Shown here one piece after another: positions 21,600-37,650 of a stretch of 64,000 nt of DNA (positions are counted from its first letter, which is position 1; each line of letters opens with the position of its first letter). The notes beneath the pieces are model-generated. The model worked only from the letters and a program-made list of their open reading frames with translations. It was not told where the DNA came from and made no database searches. Source of the stretch: Sipunculus nudus (taxonomy: Eukaryota > Annelida > Sipuncula > Golfingiida > Sipunculidae); NCBI GenBank assembly GCA_026874595.1, contig CM049307.1, forward strand, positions 3,371,579-3,435,578, given 5' to 3'. Both the position numbers and the translations under genes were made by a program.

Positions 21600-24500
21600 C
21601 AGTGTAAACCTGATACCACCATCTTACATGCCATCCTACAATAATACCAAACTCTCAGTCACAGTGACCTCAGTGTAAACCTGATACCACCATCTTACGT
21701 GCCATCCTACCATAATACCAAACTCTCAGTCACAGTTACCTCAGTCTAAACCTGATACCACCATCTTACATGCCATCCTACCATAATACCAAACTCTCAG
21801 TCACAGTTACCTCAGTGTAAACCTGATACCACCATCTTACGTGCCATCCTACCATAATATCAAACTCTCAGTCACAGTTACCTCAGTGTAAACCTGATAC
21901 CACCATCTTACGTGCCATCCTACCATAATACCAAACTCTCAGTCACAGTTACCTCAGTGTAAACCTGATACCACCATCTTACGTGCCATCCTACCATAAT
22001 ACCAAACTCTCAGTCACAGTTACCTCAGTGTAAACCTGATACCACCATCTTACGTGCCATCCTACCATAATGCCAAACTCTCAGTCACAGTTACCTCAGT
22101 GTAAACCTGATACCACCATCTTACATGCCATCCTACCATAATACCAAACTCTCAGTCACAGTGACCTCAGTGTAAACCTGATACCACCATCTTACATGCC
22201 ATCCTACCATAATATCAAACTCTCAGTCACAGTTACCTCAGTGTAAACCTGATACCACCATCTTACATGCCATCCTACCATAATGCCAAACTCTCAGTCA
22301 CAGTTACCTCAGTGTAAACCTGATACCACCATCTTACGTGCCATCCTACCATAATGCCAAACTCTCAGTCACAGTTACCTCAGTGTAAACCTGATACCAC
22401 CATCTTACATGCCATCCTACCATAATGCCAAACTCTCAGTCACAGTTACCTCAGTGTAAACCTGATACCACCATCTTACGTGCCATCCTACCATAATACC
22501 AAACTCTCAGTCACAGTTACCTCAGTGTAAACCTGATACCACCATCTTACATGCCATCCTACAATAATATCAAACTCTCAGTCACAGTTACCTCAGTGTA
22601 AACCTGATACCACCATCTTACATGCCATCCTACCATAATGCCAAACTCTCAGTCACAGTTACCTCAGTGTAAACCTGATACCACCATCTTACATGCCATC
22701 CTACCATAATATCAAACTCTCAGTCACAGTTACCTCAGTGTAAACCTGATACCACCATCTTACATGCCATCCTACCATAATATCAAACTCTCAGTCACAG
22801 TTACCTCAGTGTAAACCTGATACCACCATCTTACATGCCATCCTACCATAATATCAAACTCTCAGTCACAGTTACCTCAGTGTAAACCTGATACCACCAT
22901 CTTACGTGCCATCCTACCATAATACCAAACTCTCAGTCACAGTTACCTCAGTGTAAACCTGATACCACCATCTTACGTGCCATCCTACCATAATACCAAA
23001 CTCTCAGTCACAGTTACCTCAGTGTAAACATGATACCACCATCTTACGTGCCATCCTACCATAATATCAAACTCTCAGTCACAGTTACCTCAGTGTAAAC
23101 CTGATACCACCATCTTACGTGCCATCCTACCATAATACCTAACTCTCAGTCACAGTTACCTCAGTGTAAACCTGATACCACCATCTTACGTGCCATCCTA
23201 CCATAATACCAAACTCTCAGTCACAGTTACCTCAGTGTAAACCTGATACCACCATCTTACATGCCATCCTACCATAATACCAAACTCTCAGTCACAGTTA
23301 CCTCAGTGTAAACCTGATACCACCATCTTACATGCCATCCTACCATAATACCAAACTCTCAGTCACAGTTACCTCAGTGTAAACATGATACCACCATCTT
23401 ACATGCCATCCTACCATAATATCAAACTCTCAGTCACAGTTACCTCAGTGTAATCCTGATACCACCATCTTACATGCCATCCTACCATAATATCAAACTC
23501 TCAGTCACAGTTACCTCAGTGTAAACATGATACCACCATCTTACATGCCATCCTACCATAACATCAAACTCTCAGTCACAGTTACCTCAGTGTAAACCTG
23601 ATACCACCATCTTACATGCCATCCTACCATAATACCAAACTCTCAGTCACAGTTACCTCAGTGTAAACCTGATACCACCATCTTACATGCCATCCTACCA
23701 TAATATCAAACTCTCAGTCACAGTTACCTCAGTGTAAACCTGATACCACCATCTTACATGCCATCCTACCATAATACCAAACTCTCAGTCACAGTTACCT
23801 CAGTGTAAACCTGATACCACCATCTTACATGCCATCCTACCATAATACCAAACTCTCAGTCACAGTTACCTCAGTGTAAACCTGATACCACCATCTTACG
23901 TGCCATCCTACCATAATATCAAACTCTCAGTCACAGTTACCTCAGTTTAAACCTGATACCACCATCTTACGTGCCATCCTACCATAATATCAAACTCTCA
24001 GCCACAGTGACCTCAGTGTAAACCTGATACCACCATCTTACGTGCCATCCTACCATAATATCAAACTCTCAGCCACAGTGACCTCAGTGTAAACCTGATA
24101 CCACCATCTTACGTGCCATCCTACCATAATATCAAACTCTCAGTCACAGTTACCTCAGTGTAAACCTGATACCACCATCTTACGTGCCATCCTACCATAA
24201 TATCAAACTCTCAGTCACAGTTACCTCAGTGTAAACCTGATACCACCATCTTACGTGCCATCCTACCATAATACCAAACTCTCAGTCACAGTTACCTCAG
24301 TGTAAACCTGATACCACCATCTTACGTGCCATCCTATTATAATACCAAACGCTCAGTCACAGTTACCTCAGTGTAAACCTGATACCACCATCTTACGTGC
24401 CATCCTATTATAATACCAAACTCTCAGTCACAGTTACCTCAGTGTAAACCTGATACCACCATCTTACATGCCATCCTACCATAATACCAAACTCTCAGTC

Positions 24501-27500
24501 ACAGTTACCTCAGTGTAAACCTGATACCACCATCTTACATGCCATCCTACCATAATAGCAAACTCTCAGTCACAGTTACCTCAGTGTAAACCTGATACCA
24601 CCATCTTACATGCCATCCTACCATAATACCAAACTCTCAGTCACAGTTACCTCAGTGTAAACCTGATACCACCATCTTACATGCCATCCTACCATAATAT
24701 CAAACTCTCAGTCACAGTTACCTCAGTGTAAACCTGATACCACCATCTTACGTGCCATCCTATTATAATACCAAACTCTCAGTCACAGTTACCTCAGTGT
24801 AAACCTGATACCACCATCTTACGTGCCATCCTACCATAATACCAAACTCTCAGTCACAGTTACCTCAGTGTAAACCTGATACCACCATCTTACGTGCCAT
24901 CCTACCATAATACCAAACTCTCAGTCACAGTTACCTCAGTGTAAACCTGATACCACCATCTTACGTGCCATCCTACCATAATATCAAACTCTCAGTCACA
25001 GTTACCTCAGTGTAAACCTGATACCACCATCTTACGTGCCATCCTATTATAATACCAAACTCTCAGTCACAGTTACCTCAGTGTAAACCTGATACCACCA
25101 TCTTACGTGCCATCCTACCATAATATCAAACTCTCAGTCACAGTTACCTCAGTGTAAACCTGATACCACCATCTTACGTGCCATCCTACCATAATACCAA
25201 ACTCTCAGTCACAGTTACCTCAGTGTAAACCTGATACCACCATCTTACGTGCCATCCTACCATAATACCAAACTCTCAGTCACAGTTACCTCAGTGTAAA
25301 CCTGATACCACCATCTTACGTGCCATCTTACCATAATATCAAACTCTCAGTCACAGTTACCTCAGTGTAAACCTGATACCACCATCTTACGTGCCATCCT
25401 ACCATAATATCAAACTCTAAGTCACAGTTACCTCAGTGTAAACCTGATACCACCATCTTACGTGCCATCCTACCATAATACCAAACTCTCAGTCACAGTT
25501 ACCTCAGTGTAAACATGATACCACCATCTTACGTGCCATCCTACAATAATATCAAACTCTCAGTCACAGTTACCTCAGTGTAAACCTGATACCACCATCT
25601 TACGTGCCATCCTACCATAATACCAAACTCTCAGTCACAGTTACCTCAGTGTAAACCTGATACCACCATCTTACATGCCATCCTACCATAATACCAAACT
25701 CTCAGTCACAGTTACCTCAGTGTAAACCTGATACCACCATCTTACGTGCCATCCTATTATAATACCAAACTCTCAGTCACAGTTACCTCAGTGTAAACCT
25801 GATACCACCATCTTACATGCCATCCTACAATAATATCAAACTCTCAGTCACAGTTACCTCAGTGTAAACCTGATACCACCATCTTACGTGCCATCCTACC
25901 ATAATATCAAACTCTCAGTCACAGTTACCTCAGTGTAAACATGATACCACCATCTTACGTGCCATCCTACCATAATACCAAACTCTCAGTCACAGTTACC
26001 TCAGTGTAAACCTGATACCACCATCTTACGTGCCATCCTAGTATAATACCAAACTCTCAGTCACAGTTACCTCAGTGTAAACCTGATACCACCATCTTAC
26101 GTGCCATCCTACCATAATACCAAACTCTCAGTCACAGTTACCTCAGTGTAAACCTGATACCACCATCTTACGTGCCATCCTACCATAATACCAAACTCTC
26201 AGTCACAGTTACCTCAGTGTAAACCTGATACCACCATCTTACGTGCCATCCTATTATAATACCAAACTCTCAGTCACAGTTACCTCAGTGTAAACCTGAT
26301 ACCACCATCTTACATGCCATCCTACCATAATACCAAACTCTCAGTCACAGTTACCTCAATGTAAACCTGATACCACCATCTTACGTGCCATCCTACCATA
26401 ATACCAAACTCTCAGTCACAGTTACCTCAGTGTAAACCTGATACCACCATCTTACGTGCCATCCTATTATAATACCAAACTCTCAGTCACAGTTACCTCA
26501 GTGTAAACCTGATACCACCATCTTACATGCCATCCTACCATAATACCAAACTCTCAGTCACAGTTACCTCAGTGTAAACCTGATACCACCATCTTACGTG
26601 CCATCCTACCATAATACCAAACTCTCAGTCACAGTTACCTCAGTGTAAACCTGATACCACCATCTTATGTGCCATCCTACCATAATATCAAACTCTCAGT
26701 CACAGTTACCTCAGTGTAAACCTGATACCACCATCTTACGTGCCATCCTACCATAATACCAAACTCTCAGTCACAGTTACCTCAGTGTAAACCTGATACC
26801 ACCATCTTACGTGCCATCCTACCATAATATCAAACTCTCAGTCACAGTTACCTCAGTGTAAACCTGATACCACCATCTTACGTGCCATCCTACCATAATA
26901 TCAAACTCTCAGTCACAGTTACCTCAGTGTAAACCTGATACCACCATCTTACGTGCCATCCTATTATAATACCAAACTCTCAGTCACAGTTACCTCAGTG
27001 TAAACCTGATACCACCATCTTACGTGCCATCCTACCATAATATCAAACTCTCAGTCACAGTTACCTCAGTGTAAACCTGATACCACCATCTTACGTGCCA
27101 TCCTACCATAATACCAAACTCTCAGTCACAGTTACCTCAGTGTAAACATGATACCACCATCTTACATGCCATCCTACCATAATACCAAACTCTCAGTCAC
27201 AGTGACCTCAGTGTAAACCTGATACCACCATCTTACGTGCCATCCTACCATAATACCAAACTCTCAGTCACAGTTACCTCAGTGTAAACCTGATACCACC
27301 ATCTTACGTGCCATCCTACCATAATACCAAACTCTCAGTCACAGTTACCTCAGTGTAAACCTGATACCACCATCTTACATGCCATCCTACCATAATACCA
27401 AACTCTCAGTCACAGTTACCTCAGTGTAAACCTGATACCACCATCTTACGTGCCATCCTACCATAATATCAAACTCTCAGTCACAGTTACCTCAGTGTAA

Positions 27501-29694
27501 ACATGATACCACCATCTTACATGCCATCCTACCATAATACCAAACTCTCAGTCACAGTGACCTCAGTGTAAACCTGATACCACCATCTTACGTGCCATCC
27601 TACCATAATATCAAACTCTCAGTCACAGTTACCTCAGTGTAAACCTGATACCACCATCTTACGTGCCATCCTACCATAATACCAAACTCTCATTCACAGT
27701 GACCTAAGTGTAAACCTGATACCACCATCTTACATGCCATCCTACCATAATATCAAACTCTCAGTCACAGTTACCTCAGTGTAAACCTGATACCACCATC
27801 TTACGTGCCATCCTACAATAATATCAAACTCTCAGTCACAGTTACCTCAGTGTAAACCTGATACCACCATCTTACATGCCATCCTACCATAATACCAAAC
27901 TCTCAATCACAGTTACCTCAGTGTAAACCTGATACCCCCATCTTACATGCCATCCTGCCATAATACCAAACTCTCAGTCACAGTTACCTCAGTGTAAACC
28001 TGATACCACCATCTTACATGCCATCCTACCATAATACCAAACTCTCAGTCACAGTTACCTCAGTGTAAACCTGATACCACCATCTTACATGCCATCCTAC
28101 CATAATACCAAACTCTCAGTCACAGTTACCTCAGTGTAAACCTGATACCACCATCTTACGTGCCATCCTACCATAATACCAAACTCTCAGTCACAGTTAC
28201 CTCAGTGTAAACCTGATACCACCATCTTACGTGCCATCCTACCATAATATCAAACTCTCAGTCACAGTTACCTCAGTGTAAACCTGATACCACCATCTTA
28301 CATGCCATCCTACCATAATACCAAACTCTCAGTCACAGTTACCTCAGTGTAAACCTGATACCACCATCTTACGTGCCATCCTACCATAATACCAAACTCT
28401 CAGTCACAGTTACCTCAGTGTAAACCTGATACCACCATCTTACGTGCCATCCTAATAATAATACCAAACTCTCAGTCACAGTTACCTCAGTGTAAACCTG
28501 ATACCACCATCTTACGTGCCATCCTACCATAATACCAAACTCTCAGTCACAGTTACCTCAGTGTTAACCTGATACCACCATCTTACGTGCCATCCTACCA
28601 TAATACCAAACTCTCAGTCACAGTTACCTCAGTGTAAACCTGATACCACCATCTTACGTGCGATCCTACCATAATGCCAAACTCTCAGTCACAGTTACCT
28701 CAGTGTAAACCTGATACCACCATCTTACGTGCCATCCTACCATAATATCAAACTCTCAGTCACAGTTACCTCAGTGTAAACCTGATACCACCATCTTACA
28801 TGCCATCCTACCATAATACCAAACTCTCAGTCACAGTTACCTCAGTGTAAACATGATACCACCATCTTACGTGCCATCCTACCATAATACCAAACTCTCA
28901 GTCACAGTTACCTCAGTGTAAACCTGATACCACCATCTTACGTGCCATCCTACCATAATACCAAACTCTCAGTCACAGTTACCTCAGTGTAAACCTGATA
29001 CCACCATCTTACGTGCCATCCTACCATAATACCAAACTCTCAGTCACAGTTACCTCAGTGTAAACCTGATACCACCATCTTACGTGCCATCCTACCATAA
29101 TACCAAACTCTCAGTCACAGTTACCTCAGTGTAAACCTGATACCACCATCTTACATGCCATCCTACCATAATACCAAACTCTCAGTCACAGTTACCTCAG
29201 TGTAAACATGATACCACCATCTTACATGCCATCCTACCATAATATCAAACTCTCAGTCACAGTTACCTCAGTGTAAACCTGATACCACCATCTTACATGC
29301 CATCCTACCATAATACCAAACTCTCAGTCACAGTTACCTCAGTGTAAACCTGATACCACCATCTTACATGCCATCCTACCATAATACCAAACTCTCAGTC
29401 ACAGTTACCTCAGTGTAAACATGATACCACCATCTTACATGCCATCCTACCATAATATCAAACTCTCAGTCACAGTTACCTCAGTGTAATCCTGATACCA
29501 CCATCTTACATGCCATCCTACCATAATATCAAACTCTCAGTCACAGTTACCTCAGTGTAAACATGATACCACCATCTTACATGCCATCCTACCATAACAT
29601 CAAACTCTCAGTCACAGTTACCTCAGTGTAAACCTGATACCACCATCTTACATGCCATCCTACCATAATACCAAACTCTCAGTCACAGTTACCT
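21600..29694. repeat. Higher-order block 1 of the 71-bp satellite (8,095 bp)
   Basis: Rare variants recur exactly 8,095 bases later: cagtctaaacc (21741/29836), cataacatcaaa (23561/31656), gccatcttacc (25321/33416), cctagtataat (26036/34131), tcaatgtaaacc (26356/34451), ctcattcacag (27691/35786), cctaataataat (28451/36546). 8,095 equals 114 units of 71 plus one base. The exact left border is approximate. Confidence 0.8.
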
Positions 29695-32600
29695 CAGTGT
29701 AAACCTGATACCACCATCTTACATGCCATCCTACAATAATACCAAACTCTCAGTCACAGTGACCTCAGTGTAAACCTGATACCACCATCTTACGTGCCAT
29801 CCTACCATAATACCAAACTCTCAGTCACAGTTACCTCAGTCTAAACCTGATACCACCATCTTACATGCCATCCTACCATAATACCAAACTCTCAGTCACA
29901 GTTACCTCAGTGTAAACCTGATACCACCATCTTACGTGCCATCCTACCATAATATCAAACTCTCAGTCACAGTTACCTCAGTGTAAACCTGATACCACCA
30001 TCTTACGTGCCATCCTACCATAATACCAAACTCTCAGTCACAGTTACCTCAGTGTAAACCTGATACCACCATCTTACGTGCCATCCTACCATAATACCAA
30101 ACTCTCAGTCACAGTTACCTCAGTGTAAACCTGATACCACCATCTTACGTGCCATCCTACCATAATGCCAAACTCTCAGTCACAGTTACCTCAGTGTAAA
30201 CCTGATACCACCATCTTACATGCCATCCTACCATAATACCAAACTCTCAGTCACAGTGACCTCAGTGTAAACCTGATACCACCATCTTACATGCCATCCT
30301 ACCATAATATCAAACTCTCAGTCACAGTTACCTCAGTGTAAACCTGATACCACCATCTTACATGCCATCCTACCATAATGCCAAACTCTCAGTCACAGTT
30401 ACCTCAGTGTAAACCTGATACCACCATCTTACGTGCCATCCTACCATAATGCCAAACTCTCAGTCACAGTTACCTCAGTGTAAACCTGATACCACCATCT
30501 TACATGCCATCCTACCATAATGCCAAACTCTCAGTCACAGTTACCTCAGTGTAAACCTGATACCACCATCTTACGTGCCATCCTACCATAATACCAAACT
30601 CTCAGTCACAGTTACCTCAGTGTAAACCTGATACCACCATCTTACATGCCATCCTACAATAATATCAAACTCTCAGTCACAGTTACCTCAGTGTAAACCT
30701 GATACCACCATCTTACATGCCATCCTACCATAATGCCAAACTCTCAGTCACAGTTACCTCAGTGTAAACCTGATACCACCATCTTACATGCCATCCTACC
30801 ATAATATCAAACTCTCAGTCACAGTTACCTCAGTGTAAACCTGATACCACCATCTTACATGCCATCCTACCATAATATCAAACTCTCAGTCACAGTTACC
30901 TCAGTGTAAACCTGATACCACCATCTTACATGCCATCCTACCATAATATCAAACTCTCAGTCACAGTTACCTCAGTGTAAACCTGATACCACCATCTTAC
31001 GTGCCATCCTACCATAATACCAAACTCTCAGTCACAGTTACCTCAGTGTAAACCTGATACCACCATCTTACGTGCCATCCTACCATAATACCAAACTCTC
31101 AGTCACAGTTACCTCAGTGTAAACATGATACCACCATCTTACGTGCCATCCTACCATAATATCAAACTCTCAGTCACAGTTACCTCAGTGTAAACCTGAT
31201 ACCACCATCTTACGTGCCATCCTACCATAATACCTAACTCTCAGTCACAGTTACCTCAGTGTAAACCTGATACCACCATCTTACGTGCCATCCTACCATA
31301 ATACCAAACTCTCAGTCACAGTTACCTCAGTGTAAACCTGATACCACCATCTTACATGCCATCCTACCATAATACCAAACTCTCAGTCACAGTTACCTCA
31401 GTGTAAACCTGATACCACCATCTTACATGCCATCCTACCATAATACCAAACTCTCAGTCACAGTTACCTCAGTGTAAACATGATACCACCATCTTACATG
31501 CCATCCTACCATAATATCAAACTCTCAGTCACAGTTACCTCAGTGTAATCCTGATACCACCATCTTACATGCCATCCTACCATAATATCAAACTCTCAGT
31601 CACAGTTACCTCAGTGTAAACATGATACCACCATCTTACATGCCATCCTACCATAACATCAAACTCTCAGTCACAGTTACCTCAGTGTAAACCTGATACC
31701 ACCATCTTACATGCCATCCTACCATAATACCAAACTCTCAGTCACAGTTACCTCAGTGTAAACCTGATACCACCATCTTACATGCCATCCTACCATAATA
31801 TCAAACTCTCAGTCACAGTTACCTCAGTGTAAACCTGATACCACCATCTTACATGCCATCCTACCATAATACCAAACTCTCAGTCACAGTTACCTCAGTG
31901 TAAACCTGATACCACCATCTTACATGCCATCCTACCATAATACCAAACTCTCAGTCACAGTTACCTCAGTGTAAACCTGATACCACCATCTTACGTGCCA
32001 TCCTACCATAATATCAAACTCTCAGTCACAGTTACCTCAGTTTAAACCTGATACCACCATCTTACGTGCCATCCTACCATAATATCAAACTCTCAGCCAC
32101 AGTGACCTCAGTGTAAACCTGATACCACCATCTTACGTGCCATCCTACCATAATATCAAACTCTCAGCCACAGTGACCTCAGTGTAAACCTGATACCACC
32201 ATCTTACGTGCCATCCTACCATAATATCAAACTCTCAGTCACAGTTACCTCAGTGTAAACCTGATACCACCATCTTACGTGCCATCCTACCATAATATCA
32301 AACTCTCAGTCACAGTTACCTCAGTGTAAACCTGATACCACCATCTTACGTGCCATCCTACCATAATACCAAACTCTCAGTCACAGTTACCTCAGTGTAA
32401 ACCTGATACCACCATCTTACGTGCCATCCTATTATAATACCAAACGCTCAGTCACAGTTACCTCAGTGTAAACCTGATACCACCATCTTACGTGCCATCC
32501 TATTATAATACCAAACTCTCAGTCACAGTTACCTCAGTGTAAACCTGATACCACCATCTTACATGCCATCCTACCATAATACCAAACTCTCAGTCACAGT

Positions 32601-35600
32601 TACCTCAGTGTAAACCTGATACCACCATCTTACATGCCATCCTACCATAATAGCAAACTCTCAGTCACAGTTACCTCAGTGTAAACCTGATACCACCATC
32701 TTACATGCCATCCTACCATAATACCAAACTCTCAGTCACAGTTACCTCAGTGTAAACCTGATACCACCATCTTACATGCCATCCTACCATAATATCAAAC
32801 TCTCAGTCACAGTTACCTCAGTGTAAACCTGATACCACCATCTTACGTGCCATCCTATTATAATACCAAACTCTCAGTCACAGTTACCTCAGTGTAAACC
32901 TGATACCACCATCTTACGTGCCATCCTACCATAATACCAAACTCTCAGTCACAGTTACCTCAGTGTAAACCTGATACCACCATCTTACGTGCCATCCTAC
33001 CATAATACCAAACTCTCAGTCACAGTTACCTCAGTGTAAACCTGATACCACCATCTTACGTGCCATCCTACCATAATATCAAACTCTCAGTCACAGTTAC
33101 CTCAGTGTAAACCTGATACCACCATCTTACGTGCCATCCTATTATAATACCAAACTCTCAGTCACAGTTACCTCAGTGTAAACCTGATACCACCATCTTA
33201 CGTGCCATCCTACCATAATATCAAACTCTCAGTCACAGTTACCTCAGTGTAAACCTGATACCACCATCTTACGTGCCATCCTACCATAATACCAAACTCT
33301 CAGTCACAGTTACCTCAGTGTAAACCTGATACCACCATCTTACGTGCCATCCTACCATAATACCAAACTCTCAGTCACAGTTACCTCAGTGTAAACCTGA
33401 TACCACCATCTTACGTGCCATCTTACCATAATATCAAACTCTCAGTCACAGTTACCTCAGTGTAAACCTGATACCACCATCTTACGTGCCATCCTACCAT
33501 AATATCAAACTCTAAGTCACAGTTACCTCAGTGTAAACCTGATACCACCATCTTACGTGCCATCCTACCATAATACCAAACTCTCAGTCACAGTTACCTC
33601 AGTGTAAACATGATACCACCATCTTACGTGCCATCCTACAATAATATCAAACTCTCAGTCACAGTTACCTCAGTGTAAACCTGATACCACCATCTTACGT
33701 GCCATCCTACCATAATACCAAACTCTCAGTCACAGTTACCTCAGTGTAAACCTGATACCACCATCTTACATGCCATCCTACCATAATACCAAACTCTCAG
33801 TCACAGTTACCTCAGTGTAAACCTGATACCACCATCTTACGTGCCATCCTATTATAATACCAAACTCTCAGTCACAGTTACCTCAGTGTAAACCTGATAC
33901 CACCATCTTACATGCCATCCTACAATAATATCAAACTCTCAGTCACAGTTACCTCAGTGTAAACCTGATACCACCATCTTACGTGCCATCCTACCATAAT
34001 ATCAAACTCTCAGTCACAGTTACCTCAGTGTAAACATGATACCACCATCTTACGTGCCATCCTACCATAATACCAAACTCTCAGTCACAGTTACCTCAGT
34101 GTAAACCTGATACCACCATCTTACGTGCCATCCTAGTATAATACCAAACTCTCAGTCACAGTTACCTCAGTGTAAACCTGATACCACCATCTTACGTGCC
34201 ATCCTACCATAATACCAAACTCTCAGTCACAGTTACCTCAGTGTAAACCTGATACCACCATCTTACGTGCCATCCTACCATAATACCAAACTCTCAGTCA
34301 CAGTTACCTCAGTGTAAACCTGATACCACCATCTTACGTGCCATCCTATTATAATACCAAACTCTCAGTCACAGTTACCTCAGTGTAAACCTGATACCAC
34401 CATCTTACATGCCATCCTACCATAATACCAAACTCTCAGTCACAGTTACCTCAATGTAAACCTGATACCACCATCTTACGTGCCATCCTACCATAATACC
34501 AAACTCTCAGTCACAGTTACCTCAGTGTAAACCTGATACCACCATCTTACGTGCCATCCTATTATAATACCAAACTCTCAGTCACAGTTACCTCAGTGTA
34601 AACCTGATACCACCATCTTACATGCCATCCTACCATAATACCAAACTCTCAGTCACAGTTACCTCAGTGTAAACCTGATACCACCATCTTACGTGCCATC
34701 CTACCATAATACCAAACTCTCAGTCACAGTTACCTCAGTGTAAACCTGATACCACCATCTTATGTGCCATCCTACCATAATATCAAACTCTCAGTCACAG
34801 TTACCTCAGTGTAAACCTGATACCACCATCTTACGTGCCATCCTACCATAATACCAAACTCTCAGTCACAGTTACCTCAGTGTAAACCTGATACCACCAT
34901 CTTACGTGCCATCCTACCATAATATCAAACTCTCAGTCACAGTTACCTCAGTGTAAACCTGATACCACCATCTTACGTGCCATCCTACCATAATATCAAA
35001 CTCTCAGTCACAGTTACCTCAGTGTAAACCTGATACCACCATCTTACGTGCCATCCTATTATAATACCAAACTCTCAGTCACAGTTACCTCAGTGTAAAC
35101 CTGATACCACCATCTTACGTGCCATCCTACCATAATATCAAACTCTCAGTCACAGTTACCTCAGTGTAAACCTGATACCACCATCTTACGTGCCATCCTA
35201 CCATAATACCAAACTCTCAGTCACAGTTACCTCAGTGTAAACATGATACCACCATCTTACATGCCATCCTACCATAATACCAAACTCTCAGTCACAGTGA
35301 CCTCAGTGTAAACCTGATACCACCATCTTACGTGCCATCCTACCATAATACCAAACTCTCAGTCACAGTTACCTCAGTGTAAACCTGATACCACCATCTT
35401 ACGTGCCATCCTACCATAATACCAAACTCTCAGTCACAGTTACCTCAGTGTAAACCTGATACCACCATCTTACATGCCATCCTACCATAATACCAAACTC
35501 TCAGTCACAGTTACCTCAGTGTAAACCTGATACCACCATCTTACGTGCCATCCTACCATAATATCAAACTCTCAGTCACAGTTACCTCAGTGTAAACATG

Positions 35601-37650
35601 ATACCACCATCTTACATGCCATCCTACCATAATACCAAACTCTCAGTCACAGTGACCTCAGTGTAAACCTGATACCACCATCTTACGTGCCATCCTACCA
35701 TAATATCAAACTCTCAGTCACAGTTACCTCAGTGTAAACCTGATACCACCATCTTACGTGCCATCCTACCATAATACCAAACTCTCATTCACAGTGACCT
35801 AAGTGTAAACCTGATACCACCATCTTACATGCCATCCTACCATAATATCAAACTCTCAGTCACAGTTACCTCAGTGTAAACCTGATACCACCATCTTACG
35901 TGCCATCCTACAATAATATCAAACTCTCAGTCACAGTTACCTCAGTGTAAACCTGATACCACCATCTTACATGCCATCCTACCATAATACCAAACTCTCA
36001 ATCACAGTTACCTCAGTGTAAACCTGATACCCCCATCTTACATGCCATCCTGCCATAATACCAAACTCTCAGTCACAGTTACCTCAGTGTAAACCTGATA
36101 CCACCATCTTACATGCCATCCTACCATAATACCAAACTCTCAGTCACAGTTACCTCAGTGTAAACCTGATACCACCATCTTACATGCCATCCTACCATAA
36201 TACCAAACTCTCAGTCACAGTTACCTCAGTGTAAACCTGATACCACCATCTTACGTGCCATCCTACCATAATACCAAACTCTCAGTCACAGTTACCTCAG
36301 TGTAAACCTGATACCACCATCTTACGTGCCATCCTACCATAATATCAAACTCTCAGTCACAGTTACCTCAGTGTAAACCTGATACCACCATCTTACATGC
36401 CATCCTACCATAATACCAAACTCTCAGTCACAGTTACCTCAGTGTAAACCTGATACCACCATCTTACGTGCCATCCTACCATAATACCAAACTCTCAGTC
36501 ACAGTTACCTCAGTGTAAACCTGATACCACCATCTTACGTGCCATCCTAATAATAATACCAAACTCTCAGTCACAGTTACCTCAGTGTAAACCTGATACC
36601 ACCATCTTACGTGCCATCCTACCATAATACCAAACTCTCAGTCACAGTTACCTCAGTGTTAACCTGATACCACCATCTTACGTGCCATCCTACCATAATA
36701 CCAAACTCTCAGTCACAGTTACCTCAGTGTAAACCTGATACCACCATCTTACGTGCGATCCTACCATAATGCCAAACTCTCAGTCACAGTTACCTCAGTG
36801 TAAACCTGATACCACCATCTTACGTGCCATCCTACCATAATATCAAACTCTCAGTCACAGTTACCTCAGTGTAAACCTGATACCACCATCTTACATGCCA
36901 TCCTACCATAATACCAAACTCTCAGTCACAGTTACCTCAGTGTAAACATGATACCACCATCTTACGTGCCATCCTACCATAATACCAAACTCTCAGTCAC
37001 AGTTACCTCAGTGTAAACCTGATACCACCATCTTACGTGCCATCCTACCATAATACCAAACTCTCAGTCACAGTTACCTCAGTGTAAACCTGATACCACC
37101 ATCTTACGTGCCATCCTACCATAATACCAAACTCTCAGTCACAGTTACCTCAGTGTAAACCTGATACCACCATCTTACGTGCCATCCTACCATAATACCA
37201 AACTCTCAGTCACAGTTACCTCAGTGTAAACCTGATACCACCATCTTACATGCCATCCTACCATAATACCAAACTCTCAGTCACAGTTACCTCAGTGTAA
37301 ACATGATACCACCATCTTACATGCCATCCTACCATAATATCAAACTCTCAGTCACAGTTACCTCAGTGTAAACCTGATACCACCATCTTACATGCCATCC
37401 TACCATAATACCAAACTCTCAGTCACAGTTACCTCAGTGTAAACCTGATACCACCATCTTACATGCCATCCTACCATAATACCAAACTCTCAGTCACAGT
37501 TACCTCAGTGTAAACATGATACCACCATCTTACATGCCATCCTACCATAATATCAAACTCTCAGTCACAGTTACCTCAGTGTAATCCTGATACCACCATC
37601 TTACATGCCATCCTACCATAATATCAAACTCTCAGTCACAGTTACCTCAG
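29695..37650. repeat. Higher-order block 2 of the 71-bp satellite
   Basis: Near-identical copy of block 1, offset 8,095 bases, with the same order of rare variants. Its end merges into block 3 because the cataacatcaaa neighbourhood occurs twice per block (offset 6,036). Confidence 0.78.
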